Origin: Mycolicibacterium peregrinum
Lineage (GTDB): Bacteria > Actinomycetota > Actinomycetes > Mycobacteriales > Mycobacteriaceae
DNA: 64,000 bases
Reading direction: 5' to 3'
NCBI RefSeq assembly: GCF_001665785.1
Contig: NZ_LZSO01000025.1
Span: 41,118-105,117 of the forward strand
Below are positions 8,493-17,024 of the stretch, in pieces. The notes below the pieces were generated by a model. The model made no database searches, was not told where the DNA came from, and saw only the letters and a list, made by a program, of their open reading frames with translations. Both the position numbers and the translations under genes were made by a program. How positions within the stretch are numbered: the stretch's first letter is position 1; the number at the start of each line of letters is the position of its first letter.

Positions 8493-9197
8493 ATGCGCCG
8501 CGCCGATGGCAATCCGATCCAGGTCCTGGTAGTCGACGACGAACCCGTACTGGCCGAACTCGTGTCGATGGCGCTGCGCTACGAGGGCTGGGACATCGCG
8601 ACTGCAGGTGACGGTGCGAGCGCCATCGCCGCGGCCCGGGAGAGCCCGCCCGATGTGGTCGTCCTCGACGTGATGCTGCCCGACATGAGTGGGCTGGACG
8701 TCCTGCGCAAACTGCGGGAACAGATTCCCGGCCTGCCTCTGCTGTTGCTGACCGCCAAGGATTCGGTGGAGGACCGCATCGCGGGTCTCACCGCAGGTGG
8801 CGACGACTACGTCACCAAACCGTTCAGCCTCGAGGAAGTGGTGCTGCGGTTGCGGGCACTGCTACGGCGCACCGGAGTCACCAGTGAGGACGGCGGCGCC
8901 AAGATCGTCGTCGGGGATCTCGTGCTCGACGAGGACAGCCATGAGGTGACCCGGGCCGGTGATTCGATCACCCTGACCGCCACCGAGTTCGAACTCCTGC
9001 GCTTCATGATGCGCAACGCCAAGCGGGTGCTGAGCAAGGCCCAGATACTCGACCGGGTGTGGAGCTACGACTTCGGCGGCCGGTCCAACATCGTCGAGCT
9101 GTACGTCTCGTATCTGCGCAAGAAGATCGACAGCGGACGGGAACCGATGATCCACACGCTGCGCGGTGCGGGTTATGTCCTCCGGCCCGCGCGCTGA
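8493..9197 (+). CDS. tcrX: OmpR-family response regulator, TcrX-like
   Basis: Cytoplasmic DNA-binding response regulator paired with the kinase immediately downstream. From the ATG at 8493 (MRRADGNPIQ) it is 234 residues, matching my memory of M. tuberculosis TcrX (Rv3765c); a GTG at 8445 would add 16 residues. The receiver domain spans residues about 10-125 with acidic pocket DD 15-16, phospho-acceptor Asp59 and Lys109. The winged-helix domain covers about 140-232 and ends GAGYVLRPAR. The gene lies in an insertion relative to the M. tuberculosis canA neighbourhood, so this is a different location for the TcrXY pair. The repeats upstream suggest autoregulation. Confidence 0.9.
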   Translation: MRRADGNPIQVLVVDDEPVLAELVSMALRYEGWDIATAGDGASAIAAARESPPDVVVLDVMLPDMSGLDVLRKLREQIPGLPLLLLTAKDSVEDRIAGLTAGGDDYVTKPFSLEEVVLRLRALLRRTGVTSEDGGAKIVVGDLVLDEDSHEVTRAGDSITLTATEFELLRFMMRNAKRVLSKAQILDRVWSYDFGGRSNIVELYVSYLRKKIDSGREPMIHTLRGAGYVLRPAR

Positions 9198-9198
9198 G

Positions 9199-10770
9199 GT
9201 GACTGTCGAGGAAAGCGCCACCCGCTGGTGGTCACCGCGGACCTGGACCCTGCGGGCCCGGCTGGTGGTCACCCAGGTGGCCCTGCTGGCAGTGGTGTGC
9301 GCCAGTATCGGAGTGGCGACAGAGTTTGCGCTGCAACGCTTTTTGATGAACCAGCTCGACGAACAACTGATCGAGGCCGGCCGGCGCTCGGCCGCCATCT
9401 TCGAATTGCCACCACCGCCACCGGGGACCCCGCCCCCGCCGGGGATGCACCGTCATCACCGTGTTCCGTTCGACCCTGAGGAGGGGCCGGGACCCGGATT
9501 CCTCAATGCCCCGGGGCAGGCCGCCCGCACGGTCGGAGCGGTGGTGGCGCCGAACCGTCCGGTGGACGCGGGAGTGATCACCGCTGACGGCGACCGCGTC
9601 GAGGTCAGCGCGGCCGCGGGCGTCCAGCTGTCCCAGGTCCCGGCAACCCGGGAGCCCGAAACCGTGGACCTCGACGGGCTGGGCCGCTACCGGCTCATCG
9701 GCCTGCACCCGCGTCACGGCGGCCCGCAGACCATCGTGACCGGCCTGCCGACCGCCGTCGTCGACGACACCCTGCTGTGGGTTCTCGGAATGTTCTGTGT
9801 GCTGGCCGCCATCGCGCTCATCGCCGCGACGACGGCGGGCATCCTGATCCTGCGGCGCCAACTCGCCCCGCTGTCCCGCGTCTCCGCGGCGGCGCGGCGG
9901 GTGGCCGATCTCGAACTCGACCGAGGCGAGGTGGAGTTGCCGACGCCGATCGTGCCGGTCGACCCCGCCACTGCCCATACGGAGGTGGGCCAGCTCGGCA
10001 ACTCGCTGAACCGGATGCTCGACCGCATCGCCAGCGCGTTGTCGGCCCGGCACGCCAGTGAGACGCGGGTGCGCCAATTCGTCGCCGACGCCAGCCATGA
10101 GTTGCGGACGCCCCTCGCGGCGATCCGGGGCTATACCGAGCTGGCCCAGCGCAAACGCGATGAACTGCCCGCCGACGTGGCCCATGCGATGAACCGGGTG
10201 GAGTCCGAGACCACGCGGATGACGCAACTGGTCGAGGACATGTTGCTACTGGCGCGCCTCGATGCCGGCCGGCCACTGGAGCGCGACAGTGTGGACCTGT
10301 CCCGGCTGATCGTCGACTCGGTGAGCGATGCCCACATCGCCGGCCCCGACCATCAATGGGCGCTGGATCTACCCGAGGACCCGGTGGTGGTCGAAGGCGA
10401 CGAGGCCCGGTTGCACCAGGTGCTGGCCAACCTGTTGGCGAACGCCCGAACTCACACCCCTTCGGGCACCTCGGTCACGGTGTCGCTGAAACCCGACCGG
10501 GATGCGGTGCTGCTGAGCGTCGCCGACGACGGTCCCGGCATACCCGCGACGTTGCTGCCCGACGTGTTCGAACGGTTCGCCCGCGGAGACTCGTCGCGGT
10601 CACGACGGGAGGGCAGCACCGGGTTGGGTCTGGCGATCGTGGCCGCGGTGCTCAAGGCGCACGGCGGCACCATCGAGGTGAGCAGTACCGCGGGCTCGAC
10701 CGAGTTCGTGGTGCGGCTGCCGGTCGTCAGCTCACAGGGCACGCACAGGACGGACCAATCCGGCACCTAG
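9199..10770 (+). CDS. tcrY: Sensor histidine kinase, TcrY-like
   Basis: Membrane sensor kinase of the TcrX-like regulator. The GTG at 9199 starts one base after the tcrX stop and gives 523 residues. Layout: cytoplasmic N-terminus, transmembrane helix about 15-40, an extracytoplasmic sensor of about 140 residues that includes a Pro-rich stretch (PPPPPGTPPPPG), a second helix near 195-215, a HAMP region, the HisKA domain with SHELRTP (His300), then HATPase motifs N-box (LANLLANARTHTP), DDGPGIP and GLGLAIV. It has all residues expected for an active kinase. The Pro-rich sensor may respond to the envelope. Confidence 0.92.
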   Translation: MTVEESATRWWSPRTWTLRARLVVTQVALLAVVCASIGVATEFALQRFLMNQLDEQLIEAGRRSAAIFELPPPPPGTPPPPGMHRHHRVPFDPEEGPGPGFLNAPGQAARTVGAVVAPNRPVDAGVITADGDRVEVSAAAGVQLSQVPATREPETVDLDGLGRYRLIGLHPRHGGPQTIVTGLPTAVVDDTLLWVLGMFCVLAAIALIAATTAGILILRRQLAPLSRVSAAARRVADLELDRGEVELPTPIVPVDPATAHTEVGQLGNSLNRMLDRIASALSARHASETRVRQFVADASHELRTPLAAIRGYTELAQRKRDELPADVAHAMNRVESETTRMTQLVEDMLLLARLDAGRPLERDSVDLSRLIVDSVSDAHIAGPDHQWALDLPEDPVVVEGDEARLHQVLANLLANARTHTPSGTSVTVSLKPDRDAVLLSVADDGPGIPATLLPDVFERFARGDSSRSRREGSTGLGLAIVAAVLKAHGGTIEVSSTAGSTEFVVRLPVVSSQGTHRTDQSGT

Positions 10771-10792
10771 CGGCCACGGCAACGATGAGAAC

Positions 10793-12661
10793 GTGACCAT
10801 TGTTGCCGCCCATCCCGCTGCCGAGGTGCAGGCGGCGACACCGAAGGAGTCGACGCCCCGCAGCTTGACCCCGATCACTCAGCGCATCGCCCTGGGCCTG
10901 CTGTTGGCCGGCACCGCGGTGCTCTACCTGTGGAACCTGTCGATCAGCGGGTGGGCCAACGCGTTCTACTCGGCTGCCGCGCAAGCGGGCGCCGAGAACT
11001 GGACCGCGATGCTGTTCGGGTCCAGTGACGCGGGCAACGCCATCACCGTGGACAAGACGCCCGCGGCGCTGTGGATCACCGATCTCTCGGTGCGCCTGTT
11101 CGGGCTGAGCCCGTGGAGTGTGCTGGTGCCGCAGGCGCTCATGGGCGTCGGTGCGGTCGCAGTGCTCTACGCGGCGGTGCGCCGCGCGGCCGGGCCGTGG
11201 GCCGGTCTACTGGCCGGCACGGTCCTGGCGCTGACGCCGGTGGCCGCCTTGATCTTCCGGTTCAACAATCCCGACGCGCTGCTGGTGCTGCTGCTCGTCG
11301 TGGCGGCCTACTGCGTGCAGCGCGGGATCGAAAAGAACTCCAGCCGTTGGTGGTTCGTCGGCGCGGCGGTCGCACTCGGCTTCGGTTTCCTGGCCAAGAT
11401 GCTGCAGGCATTCCTGGTGCTGCCGGGTATCGCCGCCGCGGCGCTGGTCGCCGGAGACCGCCCACTGGGCCGACGCATCCTCGATGTCGCGACCGCCGGC
11501 ATCACCGTGGTCCTCAGCGGTGGCTGGTACCTGGTGCTGGTGGAGTTGTGGCCGTCCGCGTCACGGCCCTACATCGGTGGTTCGCAGCACGACAGCATTC
11601 TCGAATTGGCATTGGGCTACAACGGTTTGGGTCGGCTCACCGGTGACGAAACGGGTGGCCTCGGAAATCTGAACTTCGACGTCGGGACAGGCCGGTTGTT
11701 CGGGTCGCAGATGGGCGCCGACATCTCCTGGTTGTTGCCCGCCGCACTGATCTGCCTGGTCGCCGGCCTCTACCTGACCCGCCGGGCCGCCCGCACCGAT
11801 CCGGCCCGAGCAGCCTTGATTCTCTGGGGCGGCTGGCTTCTGGTCACCGCGCTGGTGTTCAGCTTCATGAACGGCATCGTCCACCCCTATTACACCGTGG
11901 CGCTCGCCCCGGCCATCGGTGCGGTCATCGGCATCGGAGCGAGGTTGCTGTGGCAACACCGCACCGACCTCCGTGCCGCCACGGCGATGTCGGGCGCGGT
12001 GCTGGTGACCGCGATCCTGGCCGCAGTGCTGTTGGCCCGCAACGACGATGCGTTCCCGTGGTTACGGGCGGCGGTGGCAGTGGTGGGTGTGGGTGCCGCG
12101 GTACTGCTGCTGATGGTCGCACGGTTGGAGCGCCCGATGGTGCGGGTGACGGCGGTGCTGGCGGTCGCGGCCTGCCTGGCCGGTCCGGCCGCGTACTCGG
12201 TCGCCACTGCGTCCGCCCCGCACACCGGGGCGATACCGTCCGTCGGTCCATCGCGCGGTGGCGGCGGGTTCGGCGGAATGTTCGCGGCCCCCGATCCCGG
12301 CCCGACGCTGACGGCCACGCTGGCCGCCGATGCCGACCGCTATCGGTGGGCGGCCGCCGTGGTGGGCTCGTCGAATGCCGCCGGATACCAATTGGCCACC
12401 CGCGCACCGGTGATGGCGGTCGGAGGCTTCAACGGCACGGATCCGGCACCCACGCTCGACGAGTTCCAGCGTCTCGTCGCCGACGGCGCCATCCACTACT
12501 TCATCCGATCCCGCATCATGGCCGGCGGCTTCGGTGGACACACCCCCAGCGGCAGCCAGGCGGCCACCGAGATCGCGGAATGGGTCCAGGCCCACTACCA
12601 CCCGGTCACCGTCGACGACGTCACCATCTACGACCTGACTCACCGTGCGTCGAACACATAG
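10793..12661 (+). CDS. ArnT-like GT39 membrane glycosyltransferase 1
   Basis: Predicted polyprenyl-phosphate-sugar-dependent glycosyltransferase of 622 residues, starting at GTG 10793. The N-terminal half is a multi-helix GT39/PMT-type domain: a first helix near 30-48, an extracytoplasmic loop with acidic residues (SSDAGNAITVDKTPAA), then the FNNPDALLVLLLV helix. The C-terminal part has more helices, a Gly-rich linker (RGGGGFGGMF), and a soluble domain ending with VDDVTIYDLTHR. It closely resembles the gene at 14000. It follows tcrY by 22 bases and probably belongs to the same transcription unit. The acceptor and sugar are unknown. Confidence 0.88.
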   Translation: MTIVAAHPAAEVQAATPKESTPRSLTPITQRIALGLLLAGTAVLYLWNLSISGWANAFYSAAAQAGAENWTAMLFGSSDAGNAITVDKTPAALWITDLSVRLFGLSPWSVLVPQALMGVGAVAVLYAAVRRAAGPWAGLLAGTVLALTPVAALIFRFNNPDALLVLLLVVAAYCVQRGIEKNSSRWWFVGAAVALGFGFLAKMLQAFLVLPGIAAAALVAGDRPLGRRILDVATAGITVVLSGGWYLVLVELWPSASRPYIGGSQHDSILELALGYNGLGRLTGDETGGLGNLNFDVGTGRLFGSQMGADISWLLPAALICLVAGLYLTRRAARTDPARAALILWGGWLLVTALVFSFMNGIVHPYYTVALAPAIGAVIGIGARLLWQHRTDLRAATAMSGAVLVTAILAAVLLARNDDAFPWLRAAVAVVGVGAAVLLLMVARLERPMVRVTAVLAVAACLAGPAAYSVATASAPHTGAIPSVGPSRGGGGFGGMFAAPDPGPTLTATLAADADRYRWAAAVVGSSNAAGYQLATRAPVMAVGGFNGTDPAPTLDEFQRLVADGAIHYFIRSRIMAGGFGGHTPSGSQAATEIAEWVQAHYHPVTVDDVTIYDLTHRASNT

Positions 12662-12716
12662 CCGGCGCATAGCTTCGCCCAACCCGGAACACAAGCCTGC
12701 GGAGAACGATGAACTC

Positions 12717-14003
12717 ATGACAACCTTGGTCGAAGAACCCGAGCAGCGTTTTCGTTTCGCGTCGCGGCCCAATGCCACACTCGCCGCGCGTGAGGCCGGA
12801 GTTCCGGTGCTCGACGTCGTCGTGCCGGTGTACAACGAGCAGGCCACGCTCGCCCATTCGGTTCGCCGGCTGCACCGGTATCTCGCCGAGAACTTCGCGG
12901 TGCCGGTGCGCATCACCATCGCCGACAACGCCAGCGTCGACGAAACCCCGCGCATCGCTGCCGAACTGGCCGCTGAACTCGACGACGTACGGGTGGTCCG
13001 ACTGGAGGAGAAGGGGCGCGGACGCGCACTGCGGGCGGTGTGGTCGGCTTCGGACGCGCCCGTGCTGGCGTACATGGACGTCGACCTGTCCACCGACCTG
13101 GCCGCGCTCGCACCGTTGGTGGCACCGCTGATCTCCGGCCACTCCGACCTGGCCATCGGCACCCGACTGGGGCGCGGCTCACGGGTGGTCCGCGGCGCCA
13201 AGCGCGAGTTCATCTCGCGCTGCTACAACTTCATCCTGAAATCGACTCTGGCAGCCCGGTTCTCGGATGCGCAGTGCGGGTTCAAGGCGATTCGCGCCGA
13301 CGTTGCCCGCGAGTTGCTACCCCACGTCGCCGATACCGGTTGGTTCTTCGACACCGAGCTGTTGGTGCTGGCCGAACGTAGCGGGCTGCGCATTCACGAG
13401 GTTCCGGTGGACTGGGTGGACGATCCGGACAGCCGGGTGGACATCGTCGCCACGGCGGCTGCCGATCTCAAGGGCATCGGGCGGCTGCTGCGCGGGTTCG
13501 CCAACGGGTCGATCCCGGTGAACACGATCGCCGCGCAGCTCGGGTCGTCGCGGAGATCGGCTGCCCCCGGATCGTTGTTGCGCCAGGCGGTGCGTTTCGG
13601 TGCGGTCGGTGTGGTCTCCACGCTGGCCTACCTGCTGCTGTTCACGGCCCTACGGGCCGGTGTCGGCGCGCAGGCCGCGAACATGATCGCGCTGCTGGTG
13701 ACCGCGATCGGAAACACCGCCGCCAACCGCCGCTTCACCTTCGGCATCGCCGGTTCGGGCAACGTCACCCGCCATCATCTGGAGGGGTTGACGGTGTTCG
13801 GGATCGCACTGGCCATCACCAGCGGATCGTTGGGACTCTTGCACGTCGTGGCGCCCGCGCCGCACCGCGGCGTCGAACTTGCAGTATTGGTGGCGGCCAA
13901 CCTGTTGGCCACCGTGGTGCGCTTCGTCCTGCTGCGCGGGTGGGTCTTCCATCCCGCGCGGACGCGGCAGGCCACCGCGCCGAACCGAGGGACAGAACTA
14001 TGA
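12717..14003 (+). CDS. GT2 glycosyltransferase fused to GtrA-like membrane domain
   Basis: Bifunctional-looking protein of 428 residues. The N-terminal domain (about 20-255) is a DPM1-like family 2 transferase: nucleotide-binding start LDVVVPVYNEQATL, metal-site motif YMDVDLSTD and the segment DTGWFFDTELLVLAE, predicted to make a polyprenyl-phosphate hexose on the cytoplasmic face. The C-terminal part (about 285-415) has four hydrophobic helices with NRRFTF, typical of GtrA, a candidate flippase for such lipids. The ATG at 12717 has GGAG 12 bases upstream. Its end overlaps the next gene (ATGA). It sits between two GT39 enzymes that could use its product. Confidence 0.9.
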   Translation: MTTLVEEPEQRFRFASRPNATLAAREAGVPVLDVVVPVYNEQATLAHSVRRLHRYLAENFAVPVRITIADNASVDETPRIAAELAAELDDVRVVRLEEKGRGRALRAVWSASDAPVLAYMDVDLSTDLAALAPLVAPLISGHSDLAIGTRLGRGSRVVRGAKREFISRCYNFILKSTLAARFSDAQCGFKAIRADVARELLPHVADTGWFFDTELLVLAERSGLRIHEVPVDWVDDPDSRVDIVATAAADLKGIGRLLRGFANGSIPVNTIAAQLGSSRRSAAPGSLLRQAVRFGAVGVVSTLAYLLLFTALRAGVGAQAANMIALLVTAIGNTAANRRFTFGIAGSGNVTRHHLEGLTVFGIALAITSGSLGLLHVVAPAPHRGVELAVLVAANLLATVVRFVLLRGWVFHPARTRQATAPNRGTEL

Positions 14004-15934
14004 CGACCATCGTCGACACGGCACCAGACGCCGCCGCGGAGACCGCGGAATCACCGAAGGCCTTGACGCCCAGCTGGATTCGCCCCTCCTACTGGGCTCT
14101 GCTGGCCGGCACCGCGGTGCTCTACCTCTGGGGGCTGGGGTCCTCGGGGTGGGCCAACAGCTACTACGCCGCCGCAGCCCAGGCGGGCACCCAGTCCTGG
14201 AAAGCCTGGCTTTTCGGATCGCTGGATGCCGGCAACGCCATCACGGTCGACAAACCACCGGCCGCGATGTGGGCAATGGGCCTGTCGGGCCGGCTGCTCG
14301 GCTTCAACGAATTCACCATGTTGCTGCCGCAGGCGTTGATGGGTGTGGGTGCGGTGGCACTGCTCTACGCCACCGTGCGACGCACCAGCGGTCCGGCTGC
14401 CGGCCTGATCGCCGGGGCGGCGTTGGCGCTGACACCGGTCGCGGCCTCCATGTTCCGCTACAACAATCCCGATGCACTCCTGGTCCTGCTGTTGGTGCTG
14501 GCGGCCTACTTCATGGTGCGTGCCGTCGGGCCGGTGTCGGCACGGGCCAGCGCCGGGTGGGTGGCATTGGCAGGGTGTGCGCTCGGGTTCGCTTTCCTGA
14601 CCAAGATGCTGCAGGCGTTCCTGATCGTGCCCGGTCTGGCCCTGATGTTCCTGGTCGCCGCGCCTGCGGTCGGGGTGTGGAAACGCTTGGGTACCTTGCT
14701 GATCGGTGCGGCGACGATGATCGTCTCGTCGGGCTGGTACCTCGCGCTGGTGGCCCTGTGGCCGGCCGATTCCCGGCCCTACATCGCCGGATCGACCGAC
14801 AACAGCCTGCTGCAACTGGCCTTCGGCTACAACGGGTTGCAACGCATCCTGGGGCAGGAGGGGCACGGGCCCGGCTCGAGTCCCGGCCCCGGCGGACCAG
14901 GAGGCGGTCCCGGTCACGGCGGCGGTGCCAACCTGATGTTCGGCGGTGACCCGGGTATCGGCCGGATGTTCGGGATGTCGATGGGCACCGAGGCGTCGTG
15001 GCTGTTGCCCGCCGCGCTGATCGGGCTGGTTGCCGTGCTGTGGCTGACCCGGCGCACCGCGCGCACCGCCGGACCGCGGGCCGGTGTGCTGATGTGGGGC
15101 GGCTGGCTGCTGGTCACCGCCGTGGTCTTCAGTTTCATGGACGGGATCATCCATCCCTATTACACCGTGGCGCTGGCGCCTTCGGTGGCCGCTCTGGTGG
15201 GCATCTCGGTTGTCGAATTGTGGCGGTTCCGTGCCCGATTGGCCGCCCGGCTGGTCCTGGCGCTGATGCTGGCCGGCACCGGGGTGTGGGCGTTCGTGCT
15301 GTTGGACCGGACGCCCGACTGGTTGCCGGCACTGCGCTGGATCGTGTTGATCGGGTCGGTACTGACGGCGGTCGCTCTGGCCATCGCGGCACACCGGGCG
15401 GGCAAGGTCCCCGCGGCGGTCGCGCTGGCGGCCATGGTCTTCGGGCTCGCCGCCACCGGGGCGTACACGATAGAGACCGTGGCCAAAGTCCACGGCGGTG
15501 GGCCGATGGCCACCTCGGGTCCCAACCGGGACATGGGGTTCGGCGGTCCCGGCGGTCCGGGTGGATTTGGCCGCGCCGACGATCCGGCACTGGCCGAGCT
15601 CATCGCGGGTGCCGACGGGCGCTGGGCCGCAGCCAGTGTCGGCTCGATGCAGGTCAGCGATCTCGAGCTCAAGACGGGCGAGTCGTTGATGGCGATCGGC
15701 GGCTTCATGGGCAGCGACAACTCGCCCACGCTGGCGCAGTTCCAGCAGTATGTCGCCGACGGCCAGGTCCGCTACTTCCTCGATCGGCCCGCGGGTGGTC
15801 GCGGCGGGCCGCCCGGACCGCCCCGTGATCCCGGCGGTAGCGCGGGGGAGATCACCACGTGGGTCCGTGAGCACTTCACCAAGAACATGGTCGGTGAGGT
15901 CCCGGTCTACGACCTGTCCGCGCCCGTAGCCTGA
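14000..15934 (+). CDS. ArnT-like GT39 membrane glycosyltransferase 2
   Basis: A 644-residue paralogue of the enzyme at 10793, translationally coupled to the GT2-GtrA gene. The same features occur in order: LLAGTAVLYLWGL helix, loop SLDAGNAITVDKPPAA, helix with YNNPDALLVLLLV, and a C-terminal soluble domain ending VPVYDLSAPVA. It differs by two Gly/Pro-rich insertions, one near residues 290-315 and one near 510-535, absent or shorter in the first copy. Predicted to transfer a sugar from a polyprenyl-phosphate carrier to an envelope acceptor outside the membrane. Confidence 0.88.
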   Translation: MTTIVDTAPDAAAETAESPKALTPSWIRPSYWALLAGTAVLYLWGLGSSGWANSYYAAAAQAGTQSWKAWLFGSLDAGNAITVDKPPAAMWAMGLSGRLLGFNEFTMLLPQALMGVGAVALLYATVRRTSGPAAGLIAGAALALTPVAASMFRYNNPDALLVLLLVLAAYFMVRAVGPVSARASAGWVALAGCALGFAFLTKMLQAFLIVPGLALMFLVAAPAVGVWKRLGTLLIGAATMIVSSGWYLALVALWPADSRPYIAGSTDNSLLQLAFGYNGLQRILGQEGHGPGSSPGPGGPGGGPGHGGGANLMFGGDPGIGRMFGMSMGTEASWLLPAALIGLVAVLWLTRRTARTAGPRAGVLMWGGWLLVTAVVFSFMDGIIHPYYTVALAPSVAALVGISVVELWRFRARLAARLVLALMLAGTGVWAFVLLDRTPDWLPALRWIVLIGSVLTAVALAIAAHRAGKVPAAVALAAMVFGLAATGAYTIETVAKVHGGGPMATSGPNRDMGFGGPGGPGGFGRADDPALAELIAGADGRWAAASVGSMQVSDLELKTGESLMAIGGFMGSDNSPTLAQFQQYVADGQVRYFLDRPAGGRGGPPGPPRDPGGSAGEITTWVREHFTKNMVGEVPVYDLSAPVA

Positions 15935-15936
15935 CA

Positions 15937-15988
15937 CCCAGACCGCGGCGGCCGTCCATATCCCCCGGCAGGACGGCCGCCGCCTGGG
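15937..15988 (+). terminator. Strong hairpin ending the glycosylation operon
   Basis: Two bases after the GT39 stop, GCGGCGGCCGTCC (15945-15957) pairs perfectly with GGACGGCCGCCGC (15971-15983) around a 13-base loop. CCCAG (15937-15941) and CTGGG (15984-15988) extend the stem across a 3-base bulge. No T-run follows. Position and strength fit an operon terminator. Confidence 0.72.
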
Positions 15989-16056
15989 CGCACCTCGATC
16001 GGCTCAGCCTGATTCTTCCTCTGGCCCTGTCGGCGGCCCGGGGTTAGCGTCGATTC

Positions 16057-16548
16057 ATGTCTGTCACCGACCAGTACCTGGCCAACAACGAGGTCTATGC
16101 CGCGACCTTTTCCGGGCCGTTGCCGTTGCCGCCCAGCAAGCACGTTGCGGTGGTCGCGTGCATGGACGCCAGGCTGGACGTCTACCGGATCCTCGGCCTG
16201 GGCGACGGTGAGGCGCATGTCATCCGCAATGCCGGCGGTGTCATCACCGACGACGAGATCCGCTCACTGGCCATCAGCCAGCGGCTGCTCGGCACCAGGG
16301 AAATCATCCTGATCCACCACACCGACTGCGGCATGCTGACGTTCACCGACGACGGGTTCAAACAGCAGATCCAGGACGACACCGGAATCAAGCCGAACTG
16401 GGCGGCCGAGTCCTTCGTTGACCTGGCCGAGGACGTGCGTCAGTCGTTGCGCCGCATCGAGGCCAGCCCGTTCGTCACGAAGCATGAATCGTTGCGCGGC
16501 TTCATCTTCGACGTCGCCACTGGCAAGCTCAACGAGGTGGCGCTGTGA
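16057..16548 (+). CDS. canA: Beta-class carbonic anhydrase
   Basis: Zinc enzyme interconverting CO2 and bicarbonate in the cytoplasm. It is 163 residues, the size remembered for M. tuberculosis CanA (Rv1284), and very similar along its length. Zinc ligands are Cys35 (ACMDAR), His88 and Cys91 (HHTDCGML); the Asp37-Arg39 dyad is present. The short form lacks the longer C-terminal region of plant-type enzymes. In M. tuberculosis canA directly follows oppB and precedes cysD; here about 9 kb separates it from oppB, and a thioesterase and an MFS gene lie before cysD. The convergent neighbour ends three bases away. Confidence 0.95.
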   Translation: MSVTDQYLANNEVYAATFSGPLPLPPSKHVAVVACMDARLDVYRILGLGDGEAHVIRNAGGVITDDEIRSLAISQRLLGTREIILIHHTDCGMLTFTDDGFKQQIQDDTGIKPNWAAESFVDLAEDVRQSLRRIEASPFVTKHESLRGFIFDVATGKLNEVAL

Positions 16549-16551
16549 GTC

Positions 16552-16965
16552 TCACCCCACCTTGTACGTCGCGATGGCCTTGGCCACCGCCTCGCCGTCA
16601 GGAGTGACGATATCCACCTCGCTGTTCACCAGGGACCTACCCTGACGCAACACGCGCCCGAGGCTGATCAGGTCGGTGGCCCGTGCCGGTGCCAGATAGC
16701 TGATCGACATCGAGACCGTCACTCCGCGAAGCGAATCCGGAACCTCGGCCCGGGCCCAGGCCGCCGCCATCACCGTGACGTCGGCCAGCGCGGCGATCGC
16801 ACCGCCGTGCACCATGTCGGCGATCGTGATGTTCGACGGATCCCACGGCAGGCGAAGTCGGACCTCGGGGCCGTCGAGGTTCTCGGCGACGATGCCGAGT
16901 TTGGCCACGAACGGCGACTGGGGGAGGAACTGCGCCATGACTTCCGGGCCGGTCTGGATACTCAT
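16552..16965 (-). CDS. PaaI-family hotdog-fold thioesterase
   Basis: A 137-residue single hotdog-domain protein, probably hydrolysing an acyl-CoA or aryl-CoA thioester. The family signature is MVHGGAIAALADVTVMAAAW (residues about 51-70), with the central helix and its conserved His-Gly-Gly. The C-terminal half has the usual beta strands (VTVSMSISYLAPAR, GRVLRQGRSLVNSEVDI). It is convergent with canA and divergent from the MFS gene. The physiological substrate cannot be inferred from the neighbours. Confidence 0.85.
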   Translation of the reverse strand: MSIQTGPEVMAQFLPQSPFVAKLGIVAENLDGPEVRLRLPWDPSNITIADMVHGGAIAALADVTVMAAAWARAEVPDSLRGVTVSMSISYLAPARATDLISLGRVLRQGRSLVNSEVDIVTPDGEAVAKAIATYKVG

Positions 16966-17024
16966 GGCTGCCAGTGTCTGTGGCCCGCGGTCAGCGTCTC
17001 AATTACCTGCGGGGTAAGCACACC

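Noticed and set aside
14051..15937. 628-codon frame antisense to the second GT39 gene
   Set aside because: Gln/His/Arg-rich translation without any domain; a GC-skew shadow of the glycosyltransferase.
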